The notes beneath the pieces were generated by a model that worked only from the letters and a program-made list of their open reading frames with translations, had not been told where the DNA came from and searched no databases. From SG8-40 sp963792855 (lineage in GTDB: Bacteria > Pseudomonadota > Gammaproteobacteria > Burkholderiales > Eutrophovitaceae), in NCBI GenBank assembly GCA_963792855.1, contig CAWBXZ010000006.1, positions 372,001-436,000 on the forward strand: a stretch of 64,000 nucleotides of DNA. The letters are read 5' to 3'. Positions 1 through 6,385 of the stretch are shown here, piece after piece (the first letter of the stretch is position 1; each line of letters starts with the position of its first letter). Both the position numbers and the translations under genes were made by a program.

Positions 1-1983
1 GAAACGCGCGAGTTGCTGGCGCTGGCCGGGCAACTGGAGGGGCTGACGCGTAACGTCGGCATGCATGCCGGGGGCGTGCTGATCGCGCCGGGAAAACTCA
101 GCGATTTTTGTCCGCTGTACTGCGCTTCCGGTTCGGAGAACGCGATCTCGCAACTCGACAAGGACGACGTCGAGCAGATCGGCCTGGTGAAGTTCGATTT
201 TCTCGGTCTCACCACGCTCACCATTCTCGACTGGACACTGCGGTTTATCCGGCGTCTCGATCCGGATTCGACGCTCAGGCTCGAAGAAATTCCGCTCGAC
301 GATGCGGCGGCATACCAGATCTTCGTCAAAGGCAACACGACATCGGTATTCCAGTTTGAATCGCGCGGCATGCGCGACCTGGTGCAGCGTGCGCGGCCGG
401 ACCGCTTCGAGGACATCATCGCTCTGGTTGCGTTGTTCCGTCCCGGTCCGATGGATCTGATTCCGGACTTCGTCGAGCGCAAGCACGGTCGCCAGCGCGT
501 TGTGTATCCGGACCCGCGCGTCGAGCCGATCCTGTCCGAGACCTACGGCATCATGGTCTATCAGGAGCAGGTGATGCAGATGGCGCAGATCATCGGCGGG
601 TACTCGCTCGGCGGTGCCGACCTGTTGCGCCGTGCCATGGGCAAGAAGAAGCCCGAAGAAATGGCCAAGCACCGGACCATTTTCCTTGAAGGTGCTGCAA
701 AGAATGGTTTGTCCGCGCACAAGGGCAACGAAATCTTCGACCTGATGGAGAAGTTCGCCGGCTACGGCTTCAACAAATCCCATGCGGCTGCCTATGCGCT
801 GGTCGCGTACCACACGGCCTGGTTCAAGACGCATCATCCGGCCCCGTTCATGGCGGCCAACTTCTCGGCGGTGATGGACGACACCGACAAGGTGCAGCAG
901 TTCTACGGGGATTGCATCAGTAACGGCCTGCAAGTCCTGCCGCCCGATATTCACGAATCGGAATACCGTTTCGTGCCGGTGGACGAAAAGTCCATTCGCT
1001 ACGGACTCGGCGCGGTGAAGGGCACGGGCGAAGCGGCAATCGAACACATCATCGCGGAACGGGCTAACGGGCCGTTCGCGGACCTGTTCGACTTCTGCCG
1101 CCGCGTCGATCGCCGTCTGGTGAACCGGCGCGTGATCGAATCACTGGTGCGCGCCGGCGCCTTCGATTCGGTGGACGAACACCGCGCGCGCCTGTTCGCG
1201 TCCGTGGGTATTGCGATGGCTGCGGCAGACCAGGAGAGCCGGGCCGCGGCACAGGTCAGCCTGTTCAGCGACGAAGCAGCCCCGGTGGGCGGCGTGGCGA
1301 TGGTCGATGCGGCGCCGTGGGACGAGCGGCTGCGCCTGCAAAACGAAAAGCTGGCGCTTGGCTTCTATTACAGTGGCCACCCGTTCAGCTATTACGAGCG
1401 CGAGTTCGCGTCGTTCGTTTCCACCCGTCTCGACAGGTTTCAGGCGCCGCCGCCCGAAGAAGGCGCGCGCACGCAGTTGCTGGCCGGCGTGGTCGAGTCG
1501 GTGCGTGTGCAACGAACCGGCAACGGCCGGATGATGGTGATGGTCGTGTCGGACGGCACGGCCAGCCAGGAAGTGGTCGTCTACGATGAGGTGCTGAACC
1601 AGTACCGCAATCTGGTGAAAGAGGACGCAGTGGTGCTCATCGAGGCGAAAGTGCGTTCGTTCCGGCGCGGCGGCGATAACGGCGAGAACAGTGTGTTTGT
1701 CAGGATTGCTGCCGAACACATTTTTGATCTCGCCGGCGCGCGCGAACGTTTTGGCCGTTCCTTGCGTCTGGCAATGAACGGCGCGGCCGACGCCTCACGG
1801 CTGAAACAATTACTCGAACCCTATCGTAATGGTGCGCTCAAGGTGTGCGTGGCCTACACCAGCGCCAAGGCGCAAGCGGAATTCGATCTCGGTGAAGACT
1901 GGAAAGTCAGGCCGGACGACGCGCTGATTGCAGAACTCGGCAAATGGCTGGAGCCCGAGAACGTGCAGGTCCTCTATCAGTAG
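1..1983 (+). CDS. dnaE: DNA polymerase III alpha subunit, 3' part (5' truncated by window edge)
   Basis: Replicative polymerase alpha subunit. The frame is open from base 1, so the start lies outside the window; 660 residues are present against about 1,150 usual, and the PHP domain and catalytic palm are missing. Visible are fingers-region signatures (LFRPGPMDLIP, YGIMVYQEQVMQMA, LLRRAMGKKKPEEM, GYGFNKSHAAAYA), then a QVSLF pentapeptide at residues 418-422 that fits the internal beta-clamp-binding motif, then an OB-fold segment from about residue 494 (LLAGVVESVRV). The C-terminal tail matches the usual DnaE end. Nothing suggests damage. Very confident in family. Confidence 0.97.
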   Translation, partial: ETRELLALAGQLEGLTRNVGMHAGGVLIAPGKLSDFCPLYCASGSENAISQLDKDDVEQIGLVKFDFLGLTTLTILDWTLRFIRRLDPDSTLRLEEIPLDDAAAYQIFVKGNTTSVFQFESRGMRDLVQRARPDRFEDIIALVALFRPGPMDLIPDFVERKHGRQRVVYPDPRVEPILSETYGIMVYQEQVMQMAQIIGGYSLGGADLLRRAMGKKKPEEMAKHRTIFLEGAAKNGLSAHKGNEIFDLMEKFAGYGFNKSHAAAYALVAYHTAWFKTHHPAPFMAANFSAVMDDTDKVQQFYGDCISNGLQVLPPDIHESEYRFVPVDEKSIRYGLGAVKGTGEAAIEHIIAERANGPFADLFDFCRRVDRRLVNRRVIESLVRAGAFDSVDEHRARLFASVGIAMAAADQESRAAAQVSLFSDEAAPVGGVAMVDAAPWDERLRLQNEKLALGFYYSGHPFSYYEREFASFVSTRLDRFQAPPPEEGARTQLLAGVVESVRVQRTGNGRMMVMVVSDGTASQEVVVYDEVLNQYRNLVKEDAVVLIEAKVRSFRRGGDNGENSVFVRIAAEHIFDLAGARERFGRSLRLAMNGAADASRLKQLLEPYRNGALKVCVAYTSAKAQAEFDLGEDWKVRPDDALIAELGKWLEPENVQVLYQ

Positions 1984-2044
1984 CCGGGAAGCTGCCGCGC
2001 GCCGATTGCAGTCCTCTGAAAAAACTTCCTGACCGGACTATCTG

Positions 2045-2524
2045 TTATCGCCAACGTTCCTCGGTGCGAACCGCGAACCACTGCGCGCTGGAGCCGGTGC
2101 GATCCGTGTCGGGAATTTCGCGGGCATGAAGTACGCGAAGTTCGACTTCTCCGCCCTTCCGCCCGAGCGTCGGAACGTACTCGAGTTCGAGTAAGGCACC
2201 GGGCATGGCACCGGAAACCGCGGGCGAGCAGTAAGGCGATTCCTCAAGGCGAAAATACACCAGCAAGGCGGGCGGCAGACCTTCTTCGGTTGTGATGCTC
2301 GGATGCGGTTGTTCCCGGAGGAACGTCGCCTTTGCAGCGGCGCACCCCGGAAGTGCCACCTGGTCCATGCGCACAATCAGAACCTCTCCGGACAGGAAGC
2401 GATGACCGGACAAGGGTTTCCAGTCGGCACAGTATGCACAGGACGGAGTTTCCTCCGCTCGCCCGATTCCGGACAATGCGGCCATCAGGACCAGGGCAAT
2501 CATCGCGCGCGCAGTGGTGGTCAA
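2045..2524 (-). CDS. Small exported protein of unknown function
   Basis: I do not recognise this family. The frame stays open up to 2674, but the best start is TTG at 2524, preceded by AAGGA nine bases upstream. That start gives 159 residues with a clean signal peptide (short basic n-region, hydrophobic IALVLMAALSGIG, cleavage near GRAEE). The mature part starts with a CAYC pair and has a few further cysteines, so a disulfide-bonded or metal-binding periplasmic protein is possible. An ATG at 2503 is the alternative start. It converges on dnaE with about 60 bp between the two stops. Confidence 0.55.
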   Translation of the reverse strand: MTTTARAMIALVLMAALSGIGRAEETPSCAYCADWKPLSGHRFLSGEVLIVRMDQVALPGCAAAKATFLREQPHPSITTEEGLPPALLVYFRLEESPYCSPAVSGAMPGALLELEYVPTLGRKGGEVELRVLHAREIPDTDRTGSSAQWFAVRTEERWR

Positions 2525-2770
2525 TTGGGGCAATCCTTCACGTTGTTTCCTGGGTTGCCCGCGCACGGTGGCCGACAACGAGCTCAACACCTGCAATATA
2601 GCATTCGCCTGCCGCTGGCTCTTGCAAATCACCGCGGCGGAATGCACCCCAGGGACTTCGACAATGGCTAGCAATGCAGCGAACCCTCGTGCCGTTGTGC
2701 AAGGTGTGCCGACCTACGAAGGAGTGACTGAGTGCAGCGAGGGTGTGGTCGGCATTCGCGAAAGCCAGGT

Positions 2771-2797
2771 GCTATGTTGCAAGACCTGACCCCAATT
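2771..2797 (+). repeat. Dispersed repeat copy 1 (TTGCAAGACCTGACCCCAAT type)
   Basis: The sequence GCTATGTTGCAAGACCTGAC followed by CCCAATT recurs, with small changes, at 12585-12610 and 13252-13282. A reversed GCTATATTGCA at 2592-2602 faces this copy across about 170 bp. The copies lie only between genes. I infer a REP-like or miniature mobile element; no transposase is seen in the window. Confidence 0.7.
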
Positions 2798-2811
2798 ATT
2801 TTTTGCTATCT

Positions 2812-2831
2812 GCGCATCAAGTAATAAGGGA
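2812..2831 (+). repeat. 20-base direct repeat, left copy
   Basis: GCGCATCAAGTAATAAGGGA occurs here and again exactly at 2954-2973. In both copies the same frame reads RIK followed by two stops, so the repeat could be a duplicated gene 3' end. Confidence 0.75.
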
Positions 2832-2929
2832 AGCTCGCGCGCGGCCTCGACGAGGCGGATGCGCGCGGCTGGACGGTGGTGAGCATGCGCGGCGACTGGA
2901 AAAGGGTCTATCCCGGACCCGGTCGCTGA
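2831..2929 (+). pseudogene. Possible C-terminal remnant of an unidentified enzyme
   Basis: Between the two direct repeats one frame reads about 32 residues containing DEADARGWTVVSMRGDWKRV and then a stop. The compact mix of residues and the GC-rich third positions look like real coding sequence, but there is no start, and stops lie just upstream at 2822-2827. The DWK-type ending reminds me of HAD-family acid phosphatase C-termini; this is only a resemblance. Confidence 0.25.
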
Positions 2930-2953
2930 GCAGACGGCGAAGGCCTGCGATCC

Positions 2954-2973
2954 GCGCATCAAGTAATAAGGGA
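2954..2973 (+). repeat. 20-base direct repeat, right copy
   Basis: Exact second copy of the 20-mer at 2812-2831. The segment between the copies is 122 bp, so the unit is about 142 bp. Confidence 0.75.
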
Positions 2974-3201
2974 CAGACCGAACCTGCCAAATCATGTCGC
3001 CAAATGGCGACTGCTCTGCCGTTAGTTCCACGATTTATCTCATCCTTACCGCACTTTCCAGGTGCGGTGACCGTTTGTCGTGCCAAAACCGCCACACGGC
3101 GGACTGGAGTTTCCGAGAGCGTGAAATGGGCGTGAAATTGGTTCATAGGGAGCGCAGTAATTGACGGGGTGAAGTTCTCCGAAACGCAAAGGAGCGCAAT
3201 C

Positions 3202-3546
3202 ATGACCCAAGCTTCAATACCGGCCGGCAGCCGGCCAATCGTAAGAGCCATGCCGCGGATAACGGCGGCGCACAAGGCATTGCTCGAACACAAAGTGATG
3301 CCAATTAATTCGCTGCACCACGGCGCTTACTACAGCGGATTTCTGGACGATGCGACAGCCACCTGCCGTTGGAACGCTGAAAAACGGCGCTTTGTCTTTT
3401 GGGATCAGGCCATGCAACAACCCGGATCAAAGACAATCCCGCACGTCGCGGATCTCGGCCCGGGACCGCGATTCGCACCGATTTCCCGACAGGAGCCAGA
3501 CGGGAGATCGCGGGTCAGCGACTTCACGCTCGTAACGGCGGGTTGA
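3202..3546 (+). CDS. Small hypothetical protein
   Basis: 114 residues from an ATG with AAAGGAG seven bases upstream, which is why this start is preferred over the earlier one at 3169. The protein is soluble, has no signal peptide or membrane segment, and contains KRRFVFWDQAMQ and KTIPHVADLGPGPRFAPI, the latter dense in Gly/Pro. I do not recognise the family. The same frame stays open for 43 more codons beyond the TGA (to 3678), so the protein may once have been longer. The good ribosome-binding site argues that it is real, but support is moderate. Confidence 0.5.
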   Translation: MTQASIPAGSRPIVRAMPRITAAHKALLEHKVMPINSLHHGAYYSGFLDDATATCRWNAEKRRFVFWDQAMQQPGSKTIPHVADLGPGPRFAPISRQEPDGRSRVSDFTLVTAG

Positions 3547-3775
3547 ACGAGAACGCGATACCTGGAACGCCATAGGGGCGGAAGTGATCCGAAAGATGTG
3601 TCTCTGACTCTGTTTACCAGGCAGATGACGAGGCACATTACGATGAAGAAAGGCGCCGAGCTCCTGGCTCTACGCTAGAGAATCTCGAAGACTTCGGTTC
3701 AGCGCGGTCCGCTTTTCGCCAACCGATCCCTACCGCAACGATTTCATTGAGCCAGGCGTATTTTTGCGAAGACGC
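3547..3775. other. Intergenic, no clear gene
   Basis: No supported gene. It contains the open continuation of the upstream frame (to 3678) and otherwise no recognisable site before the terminator at 3776. Confidence 0.4.
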
Positions 3776-3809
3776 AAAAAGGGGCTTGCATGGTTGCAAG
3801 CCCCTTTTC
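3776..3809 (-). terminator. Rho-independent terminator of the haem lipoprotein gene
   Basis: GGGGCTTGCA (3781-3790) pairs perfectly with TGCAAGCCCC (3795-3804) around a 4-base loop, extended by AAAA/TTTT pairs. Read on the minus strand it ends in a T run, just after the stop of the 3860 gene. The symmetric A and T tracts would also let it act on the plus strand. Confidence 0.9.
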
Positions 3810-3859
3810 GCAAGTGCAGCAGGCGATCGCTTCTGGCTGACACACCAGCAACGATCGGC

Positions 3860-4703
3860 CTATCGCGCAAACTTTTGCATGTACTCGAGAATGTCTTTCA
3901 TCTCTGCATTGCTTGGAATCTCGACGCCACGCCAGTCGCGCTTGCGGAAGTTCTTCATATTGTTCTCCATCCGCGACACCACCGCTTCCCATTCCGAAGC
4001 CGTATGGAGTCGTGGCGACGGTTGTGCGTGACACTGGGTGCAATACCGGCTGACCAGTTTCGCGCCTTCCGAGTCCGGGGCCGGGAGCGAGCTTGCGGCT
4101 TGTCCGCCGGGCATCGGCCCGCCCCACATCCATCCCATGCCGCGCATCGTTTGCATGTTCCGGTACATGCCTTGCCAGTGTTCCTGTATCAGTCGTCGCC
4201 GGTCGGCGGGGTCCGGGGTAGACCAGATCGTTGCCATCTGATCGTGCATCAGTTGCATGTTCTCCAGCATCCGGGAACGATATTCTTCAGCATCCACGTC
4301 AGCCGGCAGTTCCCAGCCGCCGCCGGGTCCACCCACCAGCGGACAACCCGTCATCCAGTCGCCGGGGTCGTGCCACCCCATCATTCCGCGGCCCATCATG
4401 CCCGGGCCCATTTCGCGACCGTGCATCATCCATGGCATCGATTGCATGCCCTGCATGTATTCCAGCATCGACGCCCAGTTTTGCTGCACCAGCCTTTGTC
4501 GAGGCTGTGCACCCTCCGTTTCACCAAGTGCATCGATCTGTTCTTGCAGCGCTTCAATCTGGCGCTGGAATGCCTCGATCTCTTCATCGCTGGGGGCTGA
4601 TGCCATCTTGCTATCCCCAGCCGTGCAGGCCGGCAAGCCCAGGGCCATGATTCCAAGAACAAGCCGTGACCAGAATTGTTGGAAAAATCCGGCGAGCGTT
4701 CAT
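3860..4703 (-). CDS. Methionine-rich c-type haem lipoprotein, apparent frameshift in the signal peptide
   Basis: The main frame (from ATG 4648, 262 residues) has an N-terminal coiled-coil stretch, a central part very rich in Met, Gly and Trp (for example MMGRGMMGW), and a C-terminal CTQCH haem-c motif followed by EWEAVVSRMENNM, typical of small cytochromes c. Upstream, AAGGAGG sits four bases before ATG 4703-4701, which starts MNARRIF. Removing one T from the T5 run (A5 at 4683-4687 on the plus strand) joins this start to FQQFWSRLVLGIMALGLPAC, a textbook lipobox signal peptide. I therefore annotate from 4703 with a one-base frameshift. The neighbouring CDF exporter and MerR-type regulator suggest a role in copper or other metal handling in the periplasm (inference). 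Confidence 0.7.
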
Positions 4704-4752
4704 GTTTCCTCCTTGCTTGAACGTCAACAACGTGAAAGGGGACGGTCTCGCT

Positions 4753-5421
4753 TCAGTTATCGGTGACTGGAATGGCGCGTTTGCCGCTGCCGCGTATTGC
4801 AGCACGCTGAGCGGCCAGTTCCTTGCGTGCTTGTCCGATGATGTGTCTTGCCGCCAGCAGGCCGAGCGTGGCAAGCAGGACGGCCACGCCGACGTCCGGC
4901 CAGATGGACCCGGTGCCGAACACGCCTGCTGCCGCCAGCATGACCGCGACATTGCCGATTGCGTCGTTACGCGAGCATAGCCACACCGAGCGCATGTTCG
5001 CGTCACCATCCCGGAAGGCATACAGTAGGAACGCAACGCCGACGTTGACGAGCAGTGCCAGCACCGCGACGAGTGCCATGGTTGCAGGTTCCGGCGAGGC
5101 GCCCCGCAGTACGTTCCAGCTTGCCGCCAGCAATACGGCCATGCCGTACCCGCCCATCACCCAGCCCTTTGTCAGCGCCACGCGGCTGCGCCACAGGGCG
5201 CCGGCGGCGAGCGCGAGCAGACTGACGCCGTAGTTGGCCGCGTCGCCGAGGAAATCGACGGCATCGGCCATCAACGCCGTGGAATCGGCCTTCCAGGAAG
5301 CGCCCGCCTCGACAAAGAACATGCCGGCATTGGCGATCAGCGCGATCCATAACACCCGGCGGAAGCGCCCCTGATGGGAAGGCGGCATTGAATCGAAGCC
5401 CGTGTTGCAGCAGTCACTCAT
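4753..5421 (-). CDS. Cation diffusion facilitator family metal exporter
   Basis: 222 residues from ATG 5421, giving the Cys-rich start MSDCC that is common in MerR-linked CDF exporters. About six hydrophobic segments are visible. Candidate metal-site residues are D56 and D60 (DFLGD) in the second helix and D153/N157 (DAIGN) in the fifth. The cytoplasmic C-terminal domain is short or absent, as in this subfamily. The frame stays open upstream to 5532, but those codons overlap the promoter at 5453-5483 and should not be translated. Likely expels a soft divalent cation such as Cd, Pb or Zn (inference from the regulator). Divergent from the regulator gene. Confidence 0.85.
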   Translation of the reverse strand: MSDCCNTGFDSMPPSHQGRFRRVLWIALIANAGMFFVEAGASWKADSTALMADAVDFLGDAANYGVSLLALAAGALWRSRVALTKGWVMGGYGMAVLLAASWNVLRGASPEPATMALVAVLALLVNVGVAFLLYAFRDGDANMRSVWLCSRNDAIGNVAVMLAAAGVFGTGSIWPDVGVAVLLATLGLLAARHIIGQARKELAAQRAAIRGSGKRAIPVTDN

Positions 5422-5452
5422 GTCATCGACCGAGGCATTTGTTAACATCCCC

Positions 5453-5483
5453 ATTGAAAACCCTGGAGTGAGTCCAGAGTCAA
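5453..5483 (-). promoter_or_regulatory. MerR-type promoter/operator for the CDF gene
   Basis: On the minus strand it reads TTGACT, a 19-base spacer containing the dyad CTGGACTCACTCCAG, then TTCAAT. A long spacer with a central dyad between the -35 and -10 boxes is the hallmark of promoters twisted open by MerR-family proteins, and the TTGACTCT...AGGGT frame closely resembles known Pb/Cd-responsive promoters. It places transcription start near 5446 and so supports ATG 5421. Confidence 0.85.
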
Positions 5484-5499
5484 GGTGCAGGAGAAGACC

Positions 5500-5892
5500 A
5501 TGCGTATCGGTGAGCTTGCCAGAAGCGTGCATCTGGGGGTGGACGCCATCCGATTCTACGAGCGCGTTGGATTACTGCCCGAACCCGCGCGCACCGCGTC
5601 GAACTATCGCGACTATTCCGGCCTTCATGTCGAGCGCCTCGCCTTCATCCGCCGTTGCCGCGGTCTTGACATGTCGCTCGATGAAATCCGCGCACTGCTG
5701 GAAGTCTGCGCTGAACCGCAGCGACAGTGCAATGCGGTCAACGATCTGTTCGACGACCATATCGCCCAGGTGGATACACGAATCGTTGAACTGCAAAAGC
5801 TGGCCAGTGAACTGAAGCGCATGCGCACGCTGTGCCGTGTCCCCGGCAAGGCAAAGAACTGCCGGGTGCTGAAGACGCTGCGCCAGTCTTGA
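5500..5892 (+). CDS. MerR-family heavy-metal-responsive regulator (CadR/PbrR type)
   Basis: 130 residues from ATG 5500 with AGGAGA a few bases before; a GTG at 5485 is less likely. The N-terminus is a winged helix-turn-helix (MRIGELARSVHLGVDAIRFY). The dimer helix and C-terminal metal site carry several cysteines (EVCAEPQRQCN, TLCRVPGKAKNC), with DDHIAQVDTRIVELQKL between them, as in Cd/Pb/Zn sensors. It is divergent from the CDF exporter and presumably acts at 5453-5483. The exact metal cannot be told from sequence. Confidence 0.9.
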   Translation: MRIGELARSVHLGVDAIRFYERVGLLPEPARTASNYRDYSGLHVERLAFIRRCRGLDMSLDEIRALLEVCAEPQRQCNAVNDLFDDHIAQVDTRIVELQKLASELKRMRTLCRVPGKAKNCRVLKTLRQS

Positions 5893-6385
5893 TCCTGCCG
5901 AGTGTCCAGGTTCCCCTGGCGCATCCCGACCGTCATAACAAGGGGCTGCGTGATGGGTTGAAGGTTCCCGGGCGGATCGAACGCGTTCAGGCTTGGCCGC
6001 GCAACGGTGCGGGGAAGGTGACGAACGAAACGTTGCGCACCCGATTCGCACCCGAGCAGTAGGCAAGCCGCTTGCCCGGGTAGCCCGTTGGGATCGGCTA
6101 AAAGCACGCTGCCCCCTTGAATGTTGTTAAACAACAGCCAAATGTGGGGAAACCTCAGGGCCTGGCCCCGATCAGGATCAGGTCACCAAACTCGCAACGC
6201 ACATTCCTGATTGGGAATGGGCTTCTGATCCGTTGCGCTCTGAAATTCTTGCCGATTGCGCATACTCCAGACATGGAAATCCCAGCACGACGAGAAGGTT
6301 TACCCGGTGTCTACGCTGCTGTACCGTGTCCGCGTCAGTTTGGATATCAAAACACCAAAAGCAAATGGCCAAGGAGCCCCCCAAG
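5893..6385. other. Intergenic, about 490 bp, no gene recognised
   Basis: Short open frames occur on both strands but none has a convincing ribosome-binding site or coding pattern. No hairpin followed by a T run was seen. Confidence 0.4.

Larger units (their letters stand above)
2525..3201. other. Intergenic stretch with dispersed repeats and a coding remnant
   Basis: No intact gene is seen here. It holds an inverted pair of the GCTAT(A/G)TTGC motif (2592-2602 reversed, 2771-2780 forward), one copy of the longer dispersed repeat (2771-2797), and a 20-base direct repeat at 2812-2831 and 2954-2973 that brackets a short fragment with coding character. Confidence 0.6.
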
